Positions 31,522 through 40,727 of a stretch of 64,000 bases of DNA are shown here, piece by piece; the stretch's first letter is position 1, and each line of letters begins with the position of its first letter. The notes beneath the pieces were generated by a model, which saw nothing but the letters and a program-made list of their open reading frames with translations, had not been told where the DNA came from and did not search any database. The stretch is taken from the NCBI GenBank assembly GCA_964599565.1, contig CAZRFE010000002.1, positions 42,449 to 106,448 of the forward strand, given 5' to 3'. The stretch is from JAJUFS01 sp964599565 (GTDB lineage: Bacteria > Pseudomonadota > Gammaproteobacteria > Natronospirales > JAJUFS01). Made by a program: the position numbers and the translations under genes.

Positions 31522-34077
31522 ATGACGGCATCAACCGATCTCGAACGGGAGCAGGATCTGTTCTCGCGCTGCCTTGAGCGTTCGCCGGACGAGCGCGAAC
31601 AGGTGCTTGCCGAATGCACGGACGATGCACTGCGCGAACGCGTGCGCAGGCTTCTCGCGCATCACAGCGACACACCCACGCACGATTCGGGATTCCTGCA
31701 GCTCGCCGGCGCGGAGCCGGAACACATCGGTCCGTATCACATCCTCAGCCGCCTCGGCGAAGGCGGCATGGGCATCGTGTATGCGACCGAGCAGCACGAC
31801 CCCGTACGCCGCAAGGTGGCGGTGAAGGTGCTGCGCGGCGGTTACCGCAGCCGCGAAGTGCTCGCGCGCTTCGAGGCGGAGCGGCACGCGCTCGCGCTGA
31901 TGACGCATCCGAACATCGCGCGCATTCTCGATGCCGGCACGACCGCGGATCACCGTCCGTTCATCGCCATGGAGTTCGTACCCGGCGAACCGATCACGCG
32001 CTACTGCGATCGGCACGCGCTGTCGCTGAAGGCGCGGCTGCAACTGTTCCGGGATGTCTGCAACGGCGTGCAGCACGCGCACCAGAAAGGCGTGATCCAT
32101 CGCGATCTCAAGCCTTCCAACATTCTCGTCACCGCGATCGACGGGCAGCCCGTGCCGAAGATCATCGACTTCGGCATCGCGAAGGCGATGACGCAGCGCC
32201 TGACGGACCGCACGCTGGAAACGCGCGCCGGAAGCTTCCTCGGCACACCGGATTACATGAGTCCCGAGCAGGCGGAGTTCTCCCCGCTTGATGTCGACAC
32301 GCGCGCCGATGTCTATGCGCTCGGCGCGGTGCTGTACGAACTTCTCACGGGACAGACACCGCTCAACCTCGGCGGCGACCTGCTGCACACCGATGTGCAG
32401 CGTGCGATTCTCGAGCGCGACCCGCTGCCGCCGAGCGCGCGCGTGGAGCGTGCGCGCGCACGCGAGCTTCGCGGCGAGCTCGACTGGATCACGCAGAAGG
32501 CGCTGGAGAAGGATCGCAATCGCCGCTATGAATCCGCGGCGGCGTTCGCGAACGACATCACGCGTTTCCTTCGGAACGAGACACCGGAAGCCGGCCCGCG
32601 CACCGTCACCTACCGCGCGGGCAAGTTCATTCGCCGCCATGCATTCGGCGTCGGCGTGATTGCGAGCGCGTTCGTCATGATCTCCGCGTTCGCCGTTGCA
32701 ATGGCATGGCAGGTGAACCAGACGATCGCCGAGCGCGACCGCGCGAACCTCGAAGCCAGGAGCGCGCGCGACGCGAGCAGTTTCCTGATGGGAATCTTCG
32801 AGGGCGCAAACCCTGCGCGGCACGGTCAAGGCGCGGGCTACGACATTGTCCAGCTGCTGCGCGATGCAGACGAACGGCTCGATGCGCAGTTCGCGCAGCG
32901 TCCGCATCTCATCATTGAAATGCGTGCATCGATCGCATCGGCGCTGCGCGGCATCGGCGAACTCGAACTTGCACGAAAGACCGCCCTTGTCGCTATCGAA
33001 CAGCTGCGCGAATTCCGGCCCGAGCCCGGCATCGGGATCGCCATCTCGCTTTCAAACATCGGGCAGATATTCATCGACAGCGGCGAACTGGCCACCGCGG
33101 AAAGCCTCATCCGCGAGAGTCTCGGGATGTTCGAGACCATCCGCGCGAGCCAGACGTCGCCGTCCGCACGCATCAGCGCGCGCACGGGACTTGCGCGCGT
33201 GCTCAACCTGACGGGACGTCATGCGGAAGCGGCCGCGCTGCATGAAGAAAACTTCCACGACCGCCGCGCGATCATCGGCGACTCCGACCCGCGACTCGCC
33301 GTCGACTGGTACCACGCCGGCACGACCTACCTGCGCCTCAACCGTTACCCGGACAGCGCGCGCACGCTGCATCACGCAGCCGAACTGCTCATCGCGCAGC
33401 AGGGCGAAACGCATCCCCGCCTTGTCTACGTATGGACAGCGATGATGGCGGCCGCAGGCGGACAGGGACGTTTCGAGGAAGCCGCGGAATACGCGCGCAA
33501 GGCGCACGAACTTGCGGACATGCATTACCCGGGAAACGGCGCGATGCAGGCGATGGTGATGAACGCCAACGCGTCGGTGCTGCTCATGAGGAATGACGCG
33601 CGTGGCGCGGAGAAGGCGGCACGCGCAGCGCTCGGTCTCCTGCCGGCCAGTGACACGCAACGTCCTTACACGCTGGGCGTGCTCGGCGTCGCGCTCCTTC
33701 GTCTTGGCAGTTTTGACGACGCGGGACGGTATCTGTCGGAATCCATCGCCTCGTTCGATGCCGCCGCCGGCTCCGATGCCGCGCACGCAGCGTTCCATCG
33801 CGCAGGCCTTGCGTACGCCGCGTGGTCGGGCAATCCGTCGCCGCAGACACTGGCGGCATTGCAGGAGAGCGTCGACGCCCTCGATCCGCCGACTGAATTC
33901 GAGCGGCTGCATTTTGCAACCGCCGCCGCCTGGCTTGCACGCGCACTCGCACCCTCGGATCCCGGCGCGGCTGCCGAATGGCGCGAAAAGGCGTACGCCG
34001 TGCTCGCGACCATCTATCCGCCGGGACACCCGCAACGCGAAACGCTGGCAGGCACCGTTGCACCGGCGACGCGGTGA
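31522..34077 (+). CDS. Transmembrane Ser/Thr protein kinase with TPR-type sensor region
   Basis: An 851-residue Hanks-type kinase. The kinase domain (about 75-350) has the glycine loop LGEGGMGIVY, VAVKVLRG (catalytic Lys), VIHRDLKPSN, IIDFGIAK and GTPDYMSPEQ. One membrane helix (about 376-396, FGVGVIASAFVMISAFAVAM) follows, then a C-terminal region with repeated helical TPR-like units, predicted outside the cytoplasm. It lies 13 bp after the ECF sigma gene, the layout in which the kinase is thought to activate its sigma factor by phosphorylation. A signal sensed through the TPR domain is inference. Confidence 0.92.
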   Translation: MTASTDLEREQDLFSRCLERSPDEREQVLAECTDDALRERVRRLLAHHSDTPTHDSGFLQLAGAEPEHIGPYHILSRLGEGGMGIVYATEQHDPVRRKVAVKVLRGGYRSREVLARFEAERHALALMTHPNIARILDAGTTADHRPFIAMEFVPGEPITRYCDRHALSLKARLQLFRDVCNGVQHAHQKGVIHRDLKPSNILVTAIDGQPVPKIIDFGIAKAMTQRLTDRTLETRAGSFLGTPDYMSPEQAEFSPLDVDTRADVYALGAVLYELLTGQTPLNLGGDLLHTDVQRAILERDPLPPSARVERARARELRGELDWITQKALEKDRNRRYESAAAFANDITRFLRNETPEAGPRTVTYRAGKFIRRHAFGVGVIASAFVMISAFAVAMAWQVNQTIAERDRANLEARSARDASSFLMGIFEGANPARHGQGAGYDIVQLLRDADERLDAQFAQRPHLIIEMRASIASALRGIGELELARKTALVAIEQLREFRPEPGIGIAISLSNIGQIFIDSGELATAESLIRESLGMFETIRASQTSPSARISARTGLARVLNLTGRHAEAAALHEENFHDRRAIIGDSDPRLAVDWYHAGTTYLRLNRYPDSARTLHHAAELLIAQQGETHPRLVYVWTAMMAAAGGQGRFEEAAEYARKAHELADMHYPGNGAMQAMVMNANASVLLMRNDARGAEKAARAALGLLPASDTQRPYTLGVLGVALLRLGSFDDAGRYLSESIASFDAAAGSDAAHAAFHRAGLAYAAWSGNPSPQTLAALQESVDALDPPTEFERLHFATAAAWLARALAPSDPGAAAEWREKAYAVLATIYPPGHPQRETLAGTVAPATR

Positions 34078-34160
34078 ATTCCAGCGCGCGCTGCGGGCCT
34101 GCTGGACATCCGCACCTCGCTGGTTTTCAATGCGCGTCCCGTTCACTGCCTGAATTCTTC

Positions 34161-34739
34161 ATGCACGCCCCGCTGCCCGAGTTCCAGGAAACGCCTTCGG
34201 TGCACGACGCCGCGGATCTCGTGCGCCTTTTCGATGCTGCGTTCCGCGCGACGGAAAACACCGTGCTGCTGCGCGCCGCGGACGCATGGAAGGATGCGCG
34301 CGTGGAGAACGCGCGCGAGCCGCTCTACCTTCCCGCGAACGGACACTGCCCGTTTCATCGCATCGTCTACGCGCACGGTTTCTTCGCGAGCGCGCTGCAT
34401 GAAGTGGCGCACTGGTGCATCGCAGGCCGCGCACGCCGCATGCAGGCCGATTACGGCTACTGGTACCAGCCGGATGATCGCGACGCGAAGCAGCAGATGG
34501 AATTCGAGCGCGTGGAAGCGAAACCGCAGGCGCTGGAGTGGGCGTTCAGCATTGCCGCGGGCTTTCCCTTCCAGGTGAGCGTGGACAATCTCTCCGGCGT
34601 GGAGTTCGACCGCGCGGCATTCCAGCGCAAGGTGCATGCAAGGCTTCGGCACCATGCATCGCACGGCTTTCCGCCGCGCGCGCAGCGCTTCATCGACGTG
34701 CTCGCCGCGCACTACGGCCAGGCGTTTCGCCTGCCATGA
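34161..34739 (+). CDS. epmC: Elongation factor P hydroxylase EpmC
   Basis: A 192-residue protein matching EpmC/YfcM, which hydroxylates the lysyl-lysine on EF-P. The family block is HRIVYAHGFFASALHEVAHWCIAG, written here as HRIVYAHGF and then ALHEVAHW, holding the probable metal ligands; DYGYWYQPDDRD and PQALEWAF follow. The EF-P modifiers EpmA and EpmB are not in this window. ATG 34161. The stop overlaps the next start (ATGA), so it is coupled to the flavoprotein gene. Confidence 0.9.
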   Translation: MHAPLPEFQETPSVHDAADLVRLFDAAFRATENTVLLRAADAWKDARVENAREPLYLPANGHCPFHRIVYAHGFFASALHEVAHWCIAGRARRMQADYGYWYQPDDRDAKQQMEFERVEAKPQALEWAFSIAAGFPFQVSVDNLSGVEFDRAAFQRKVHARLRHHASHGFPPRAQRFIDVLAAHYGQAFRLP

Positions 34740-35923
34740 GCGGTGCGCAGCATTTCGATGTCGTCATCATCGGCGGCGGCGCGGCGGGATTGATGTGCGC
34801 AATGGAATGCGGTGCGCGCGGGCGGCGCACCATCGTCATCGAGCATGCCAGGCGCATCGGCAAGAAGATTCTTCTCTCCGGCGGCGGACGCTGCAATTTC
34901 ACGAACGTGAACGCCACCGCCGCGAACTATCTTTCATCGAATCCGCATTTCGCGAAATCCGCGCTCGCGCGCTACACGCCATCGGATTTCGTCGCACTCG
35001 TGGAGAAGCACGGCATTGCGTACCACGAGAAGAAGCTCGGCCAGCTGTTCTGCGATGAATCCGCGAAGCAGATCGTCGAGATGCTTGCCGATGAATGCCG
35101 CCGCAGCGGCGTGCAGATACTCACGCAGTGCGCGACGGACGCGGTAGCGCGCACGGACGGCGGCTTTTCGCTCGAGACCGAACGCGGTGCGTTTACCTGC
35201 GCATCGCTCGTCATCGCCACCGGCGGCCTGTCCTTTCCGAGCATGGGCGCGTCGGACTTCGGCTATCGCATCGCACGGCAGTTTCACATCGACGTGCTCG
35301 CAACGCGCGCCGCACTCGTTCCGCTCACGCTCGCCGGCGACGATCTCGCGATGGCGAACGCGCTCTCCGGCGTTTCCATCGACAGCATGGCGCAGGCGAA
35401 CGGCGCGGCTTTCCGCGAGAACGTGCTGTTCACGCATCGCGGCCTGAGCGGTCCTGCCATCCTGCAGGCGTCGTCGTACTGGAATGACGGCGACGCGCTG
35501 TGCATCGATCTCCTGCCCGGCGTCGATGCCGCCGCGTGGCTGCTGCACGAGAAACGCGAGCGCGCACGCATGCGTCTCAGGACCGCGCTCGCGGAACGGC
35601 TGCCGAACCGTTTCGTCGAGGAGATCGAGGACCGCTGGTTTGCGAACCGCATCCTCGCCGAGTGCGCGGACACTGCACTGCGCGCGCTCGGCGAGCGGCT
35701 CAATGCATGGCGCGTCGCGCCCTTCGGCACGGAAGGCTACCGGACGGCGGAGGTCACGCTCGGCGGCGTGAACACGAACGCACTGTCATCGAAGACACTG
35801 GAAGCGAAGCAGGTTCCAGGGCTTTACTTCATCGGCGAAGTCGTCGACGTCACCGGCTGGCTCGGCGGCTACAACTTCCAGTGGGCGTGGGCGTCGGGTT
35901 TCAGCGCGGGACAGGTCGCGTAA
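34736..35923 (+). CDS. HI0933/YhiN-family FAD-dependent oxidoreductase
   Basis: A 395-residue flavoprotein. The FAD Rossmann motif is VVIIGGGAAGLMCAMECG (residues 9-26). It has the family block KKILLSGGGRCNFTN and the C-terminal GLYFIGEVVDVTGWLGGYN, where FAD is bound again. These proteins are widespread (YhiN, BaiN-like), but the substrate is not established. ATG 34736 overlaps the epmC stop by 4 bp. Confidence 0.93.
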   Translation: MSGAQHFDVVIIGGGAAGLMCAMECGARGRRTIVIEHARRIGKKILLSGGGRCNFTNVNATAANYLSSNPHFAKSALARYTPSDFVALVEKHGIAYHEKKLGQLFCDESAKQIVEMLADECRRSGVQILTQCATDAVARTDGGFSLETERGAFTCASLVIATGGLSFPSMGASDFGYRIARQFHIDVLATRAALVPLTLAGDDLAMANALSGVSIDSMAQANGAAFRENVLFTHRGLSGPAILQASSYWNDGDALCIDLLPGVDAAAWLLHEKRERARMRLRTALAERLPNRFVEEIEDRWFANRILAECADTALRALGERLNAWRVAPFGTEGYRTAEVTLGGVNTNALSSKTLEAKQVPGLYFIGEVVDVTGWLGGYNFQWAWASGFSAGQVA

Positions 35924-35968
35924 GCGGCACGATACTTGCAACAACAGCAGGAACGCACGCCGACGGAT

Positions 35969-35982
35969 TGCTGCATGCAGCA
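35969..35982. promoter_or_regulatory. Perfect 14-bp palindrome upstream of the ABC permease
   Basis: TGCTGCATGCAGCA, fully self-complementary, lies 99 bp before the permease ATG in an untranslated 157-bp interval. It could be an operator; no known family consensus is matched. Confidence 0.3.
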
Positions 35983-36030
35983 TCGACCGGCCGCACATCC
36001 GCCCGCACCCGTTCCGAATCCGGGATGGGA

Positions 36031-36049
36031 AGCGGAACGACGTTCCGCT
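36031..36049. promoter_or_regulatory. Perfect 19-bp palindrome in the permease leader
   Basis: AGCGGAACGACGTTCCGCT: nine-base arms around a single A, 31 bp before the ATG at 36081. As DNA it looks like a repressor operator; as RNA it would form a short stem just ahead of the GGAGA ribosome site. Confidence 0.4.
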
Positions 36050-36080
36050 CATGGAACTGCAGGTTTCCGGAGAAAACGCG

Positions 36081-38504
36081 ATGAACGACCTTCGAACCGC
36101 ACTTCGCAACCTCACGCGCACGCCCGGCGCCGTCCTCTCGATCGTGCTCATACTCGGCCTTGGCATCGGCGTGAACGCGAGCGTCTTCAGTCTCTACAAG
36201 GCCGTCCTCGTGGACTCGCTGTTCTTCGGCGCAAGCGACGATCTCGTCCAGCTCGAGCAGCGCATCGACACGCAGGGTGCATACGCGCTGCCGTTCTCCG
36301 TGAAGGAAATCGAAGACTACCGCGCCATGAGCAAAACGCTCGTGGCCGTCGAGGAAATGCACGGCATGTCGTTCACGCTGCTCGGCCTTGCGGAGCCGTA
36401 CCGCGTGCAGACCGACGTCGTCTCGGCGGGTTTCTTCGACACGCTCGACATCCGCCCGCTGCTCGGCCGCACGTTTCTTCCCGGTGAAGACGCACCGGAC
36501 TCCGCGCCGACCATCGTGCTGAGTTACCGGTTCTGGACGGAAAAGGCGGGCGCCGATCCCGGCATCATCGGCCGCTCGCTCACCATGAACGACCGGTCGC
36601 ACACGGTGATCGGCGTGCTGCCGCCGGACATGGACATCGACACGACGGACGCCTACGTCACCACCGCGCATTGCCCGACGCGTTCCAGCGCGATGATGAT
36701 CGGCGACCGCGACATGCGCATGATGTCCGTCTTCGCGCGCAAGCGCACCGATGTCTCGATGGCCGAGGTGCGCGCGGAGCTGGATGCCATCGCGGCGCGT
36801 CTCGCCGCGCAGCATCCTGAAAGCTATCCCGGTCATTACCGCGTGCTGGCGGATGGCCTGCAGGATGCGCTCACCGGTCCTTTCCGCACCACCGGCCTGC
36901 TGCTGATGCTCGTTTCCGGCCTGATTCTTCTCGCCGCGCTCGCGAACGTTTCCAATCTCACGCTTGCGCGTACCGCACGCATGGAAAGCGAACTCGCCAT
37001 ACGCGCGGCGCTCGGTGCATCGCGCGCGCGGCTTGCACGGCTGCTGTTCATCGAGCATGCGCTGCTCGGCGTGCTCGGCGGCATTGCCGGTCTCGGGTTC
37101 GCGGCCGTGACCACGCGGCTGCTCGCCGAGTTCGCGACCAGTCTCAACCCGCTCGCCGCGCGCGCAACGCTGGATCTCGACGTGCTGGCGTACGCGCTGC
37201 TGCTGTCGCTGCTGGTCGGCATTGCGGCCGGGCTGCTGCCGGTCATCGGCCTTCGCGGCAACGCGCAGCCGCAGATCAACATGCGCAATTCAACCGCATC
37301 GATGCGTTCACGGCGAACGCGCGATGGGTTGATCGTCGTGCAGATCGCGCTCACGCTCATCGTGCTCACGGCATCGCTGATGATGCTGCGCACGCTTTCG
37401 AACCTGAACAGCGTGCAGCCCGGCTTCACCGTCGAGAACGTGCTGAGCGCGCGCCTGACGCTCAACCCCGCGCGCCATGCCGGTTCCGATGGCCGGCTCG
37501 CGTTCGCGGACCGCCTGCTCGAACGCCTGCGCGCCGCACCCGGCGTCACGCACGCAAGCCTTGCGTCCGTCATGCCGATGGAATCCACCGATGCGTTCGA
37601 CGTCACGCGCATCGCGCTGCCCGACGAGCCGAACCGCGACAGCGGCGCGTTGCCCGCCGTCGATTACCGCGTCGCCGGCGAACAGTATTTTTCGACCATG
37701 AACATTCCGCTGCTGCGCGGCCGCGGCATCGAACGCCGCGATGACATGAACGCACCACCGGTCGCGGTCATCAACCGCACGCTCGCGAACCTGCTGTGGC
37801 CGGGCGAGGACGCCGTCGGCCGGCGCATACGTCCGGAGGAATCGCTCTACATGGGCGGCACGTCGGCAACGTATGAAATCGTCGGCGTGGTCGATGACGT
37901 GCGCCAGTACGGTCCGCGCGAACCGGAAGGACCGGCGCTGTATGTGTCCCTGCGCCAGGCGGGATTCTTCGGGCGCGTCATCATGCGCGGCAACGCCGAC
38001 ATGGCAAGCCTGAAGAACGTGCTGCGTGATGCGGTGCGCGCCGTCGATCCGCAACAGCCTGTCGATCGCGTGCTGACCATGGTGGAAATCCAGGCCGTGG
38101 CCGTGCAGTCCACGGAACTGCTCGCGCTGCTCTTGAATCTTTTCGCCGCGCTCGTGCTTGCGATCGCGATCGTCGGCATCGGCGGTCTCATTGCATTCAA
38201 CGTCACGCAGCGGCTGCGCGAGTTCAGCATACGGCTCGCCGTCGGCGCACAGCACGGCGATCTCTACCGCCTGCTGCTGCGCCACGCGACCTTCCTGATC
38301 GGCTTCGGCAGCGTGGCGGGTCTTGCCGGCGCGCTCGTCATCGGCCGCGGCCTGCAGGGATATCTCTACGGCATCGATGCGCTCGATCCGCTCAGCATCG
38401 CGCTCGCCATCGTGCTGCTGTTTGTGACCGGCAGTCTTGCGGCACTCGTTCCCGCGCGACGCATCGGCAAGCTGCAGCCGGCGGAAGTGCTGACGGAGCA
38501 GTAA
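36081..38504 (+). CDS. MacB/FtsX-type orphan ABC transporter permease (ADOP-like)
   Basis: An 807-residue permease with no ATPase gene beside it. It starts LRTALRNLTRTPGAVLSIVLILGLGIGVNASVF (quoted only in part as RNLTRTPGAVL and LGIGVNASVFS), the typical N-terminus of acidobacterial-type duplicated permeases. A MacB periplasmic core domain (about 50-270), an FtsX block (about 280-400), a second periplasmic core (about 430-640) and a final FtsX block (about 680-800) follow, ending with VPARRIGKLQPAEVL. ATG 36081 has CCGGAGA 7 bp upstream. The cargo is unknown; the ATPase must be encoded elsewhere. Confidence 0.9.
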   Translation: MNDLRTALRNLTRTPGAVLSIVLILGLGIGVNASVFSLYKAVLVDSLFFGASDDLVQLEQRIDTQGAYALPFSVKEIEDYRAMSKTLVAVEEMHGMSFTLLGLAEPYRVQTDVVSAGFFDTLDIRPLLGRTFLPGEDAPDSAPTIVLSYRFWTEKAGADPGIIGRSLTMNDRSHTVIGVLPPDMDIDTTDAYVTTAHCPTRSSAMMIGDRDMRMMSVFARKRTDVSMAEVRAELDAIAARLAAQHPESYPGHYRVLADGLQDALTGPFRTTGLLLMLVSGLILLAALANVSNLTLARTARMESELAIRAALGASRARLARLLFIEHALLGVLGGIAGLGFAAVTTRLLAEFATSLNPLAARATLDLDVLAYALLLSLLVGIAAGLLPVIGLRGNAQPQINMRNSTASMRSRRTRDGLIVVQIALTLIVLTASLMMLRTLSNLNSVQPGFTVENVLSARLTLNPARHAGSDGRLAFADRLLERLRAAPGVTHASLASVMPMESTDAFDVTRIALPDEPNRDSGALPAVDYRVAGEQYFSTMNIPLLRGRGIERRDDMNAPPVAVINRTLANLLWPGEDAVGRRIRPEESLYMGGTSATYEIVGVVDDVRQYGPREPEGPALYVSLRQAGFFGRVIMRGNADMASLKNVLRDAVRAVDPQQPVDRVLTMVEIQAVAVQSTELLALLLNLFAALVLAIAIVGIGGLIAFNVTQRLREFSIRLAVGAQHGDLYRLLLRHATFLIGFGSVAGLAGALVIGRGLQGYLYGIDALDPLSIALAIVLLFVTGSLAALVPARRIGKLQPAEVLTEQ

Positions 38505-38507
38505 GCG

Positions 38508-39698
38508 TTACCTGCCTTCACGTTCGGCAGGCAGCGACGCGTAGTACAGCGCCGCTGCCTGCATGTCTTCGTGCGTCATGCCGCGCGTGACGGTTTCCAT
38601 GATGTGTGCGTATGGCGTGCCGCCGCGCTTGTTCGCCTTGAACAGTTCGAGCTGCAGCAGAAGATAGTCCGCGTACTGCCCGGCGAGTTCGGGGTAGACG
38701 GGATTGCGCGCACTGACGTCCGGCCCGTGGCACTGGCGGCAGGCGGGAATGCCGCGCGCCGGCAGGCCGCGTTCCGCGATCTCGCGGCCGCGTTCGATGT
38801 TTCCTCGTACCTGCCTGTTCGTTGTCGCCGCGCGCTGCCGTGCGTAGTGTCCTGCAAGCGCGCGCATCGCGTCTTCTTCAAGGTCGGATGCAACCGGCTG
38901 CATGATGCCGCTGTGGCGCGTGCCGTCCGCGAACGCGCGCAGGCTTTCGAAAAGATAGGTTTCGCGCTGTCCGGCAAGACGCGGAAACGCATCCGCGCGT
39001 CCCGCGCCGTCAACGCCGTGGCAGCGCACGCAGTTGTCGAGCACCGAGCCGAAGGCATCCGTCATCGCGTGGAGATCGTTCGGCGATGCATCGGCAACGC
39101 CGCTCGCCACCGCGACCTCGGAACGCTCGCCGTACGCGAGGCGTTCGTATTGCGCGGCATCCATTTCCGGCAATGCGCGCAGGAAGCTCACCATCGCCCA
39201 CACTTCATCGTCGCGCTCAAGCGCGGGCCACGCCGGCATGCCCGTGAACTTGATGCCGTGCTTGACGATCCAGAACAGTTCTTCCGTTTCCCAGCGGTCA
39301 AGCTTCGCCGGCAGGTACGGCGGTTCGGGCGTCATGCGTTTCGCCACCACCGCCGGCCGCTTGCCCGGCGCGCCGTGGCAGGGCGCGCAGCCGGTTGCGT
39401 AATGACCCGCGCCTTTCAGCACCTGTGCCGCATCGTCGAGCGGCGGTATCTCGATGCCCGCCGATTGCGTGCGCAGCGCCTTTCGCTTCGCGAAATCGAG
39501 GAACCAGTACGTGAGCTGTGAATGCCCCGAGCTTGCGGAAACGAACGCAAGCCCCGTCCATGCGTAACCCACCGCGCCGACGGTGAGCACAAGCGCGATC
39601 ACCATCACGCGGAACAGCGCGCGCTGCCATGTCCCGCCCGCGGCATCCGCTACGAAGCGACGCAGTTCGATGCGCATGCGTTCAGCCAGCCGCAACAA
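38508..39698 (-). CDS. Membrane-anchored cytochrome c with three heme domains
   Basis: A 396-residue protein with one N-terminal membrane helix (about 28-50) and three class I cytochrome c domains: CAPCH (about 104), CVRCH (about 223) and CRQCH (about 325). The last two domains resemble cytochrome c4. As the last gene of the coxB-coxAC-ctaG cluster it probably passes electrons to the oxidase. The TTG at 39698 is a good start because GGGAGG lies 7 bp upstream; the first in-frame ATG (39677) has no such site. It overlaps ctaG by 17 bp. The 3' end lies 3 bp from the convergent permease gene. Confidence 0.88.
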   Translation of the reverse strand: MLRLAERMRIELRRFVADAAGGTWQRALFRVMVIALVLTVGAVGYAWTGLAFVSASSGHSQLTYWFLDFAKRKALRTQSAGIEIPPLDDAAQVLKGAGHYATGCAPCHGAPGKRPAVVAKRMTPEPPYLPAKLDRWETEELFWIVKHGIKFTGMPAWPALERDDEVWAMVSFLRALPEMDAAQYERLAYGERSEVAVASGVADASPNDLHAMTDAFGSVLDNCVRCHGVDGAGRADAFPRLAGQRETYLFESLRAFADGTRHSGIMQPVASDLEEDAMRALAGHYARQRAATTNRQVRGNIERGREIAERGLPARGIPACRQCHGPDVSARNPVYPELAGQYADYLLLQLELFKANKRGGTPYAHIMETVTRGMTHEDMQAAALYYASLPAEREGR

Positions 39699-40308
39699 CG
39701 CCGCGCCTCCCTTTCATGAGGCCCGCCACGCGATAAAGCGCACCCGCGAGATACGCCGAGCCGCCGACGAACAGCATGATCACGCCGCCGATGTGCTGAT
39801 CCTTGAGCGCATCCACATCCGCGCCGTGATGCACGTAAAGCGCGCGGCCACCGAGCGCGAGCAGCACGCCGAGCAGTGTCATGTGCATGGACGCAAGCAG
39901 CAGGCCGCTGATCGCCGCGATCGCGCGCTGCCGCTGCTGCGGTACCGAGCCGCCGAATGCCGCAAGCCACACCAGCAGCCCCGAGAAAAGAAAGCTTCCC
40001 TGCTCGATGACCAGCATCGCAAGCGATTGCCGCGCGGCATGATGCAGGAGCGGCGCATGCCACACCCACACCACGACAAGCTCGATGAGCGATGCGGGCA
40101 CGGGCGAGAACAAACGCGGTGCACGGCGCACGGGATCGGAACGCGTGCCCGCCACCGCGAGCGCGAGCAGCGGAGCCGCGATCGCGATCACCGAAACATG
40201 CATGACCATGTGCGCGGCGAAGGAACTTCTCGCGAGCGCAGGCAGCGGCCCGAGCCATGCCGCGGCGAGCACGATGAATCCCGTGAACAATCCCGCACGC
40301 TGCATCAT
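39682..40308 (-). CDS. ctaG: Cytochrome c oxidase assembly factor CtaG (caa3-type)
   Basis: A 208-residue integral membrane protein with about six helices and the conserved histidines of the CtaG_caa3 family: SFAAHMVMHVSVIAIAAPLLAL, VVWVWHAPLLHHAA, ASMHMTLLG and DQHIGGVIMLFVGG. It is thought to help deliver copper to the oxidase. ATG 40308 overlaps the stop of the gene before it (ATGA). This is the unrelated caa3 type, not the Cox11 protein that shares the name ctaG. Confidence 0.88.
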   Translation of the reverse strand: MMQRAGLFTGFIVLAAAWLGPLPALARSSFAAHMVMHVSVIAIAAPLLALAVAGTRSDPVRRAPRLFSPVPASLIELVVVWVWHAPLLHHAARQSLAMLVIEQGSFLFSGLLVWLAAFGGSVPQQRQRAIAAISGLLLASMHMTLLGVLLALGGRALYVHHGADVDALKDQHIGGVIMLFVGGSAYLAGALYRVAGLMKGRRGVVAAG

Positions 40309-40727
40309 GCGCAGCTCCGGATGAACGCCGCCGCAAGCGCGACATACACGGTTGCAACGAAACTCAGGGTGCTGAGCAGGAAGGTCGCGAAACCGAGAAA
40401 GCGGTGACGGTCTTCCGGGCTGTCGTCATCGTGCGGCAGTTCGCCGTCGCCATGGCGGTGACGGCGCAGACCGTGCCAGGCGGCATACGCAATGCCCGAA
40501 AGCGCGAGCACCGTATAAAGAAGAATGATGCCGCGCACGCTATCGAGCGGTGCGCCCCTGCCGGCGAACTTCGCGCACCACACCGCCGCGGTCATGTAGC
40601 TCAGCAGGAAATGCACGAACCACAATCCCGGCCCCACGGTGAGCAGCCACAGGCTTTCGCGATGCTCCGGCAGGCGCTGGCCGCGACCGTGTCGATGGGA
40701 AAGATCGAACCCGTGCATCTTCTTCAT
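40305..40727 (-). CDS. Small membrane protein of the oxidase operon, function unknown
   Basis: A 140-residue protein with three predicted helices (about 26-50, 66-88 and 112-136) and a histidine/aspartate-rich cytoplasmic loop (RRHRHGDGELPHDDDSPEDR) that could bind metal. It is locked by 4-bp overlaps between the coxA/C fusion and ctaG, so it is likely an accessory or assembly protein. I recognise no family. Confidence 0.75.
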   Translation of the reverse strand: MKKMHGFDLSHRHGRGQRLPEHRESLWLLTVGPGLWFVHFLLSYMTAAVWCAKFAGRGAPLDSVRGIILLYTVLALSGIAYAAWHGLRRHRHGDGELPHDDDSPEDRHRFLGFATFLLSTLSFVATVYVALAAAFIRSCA

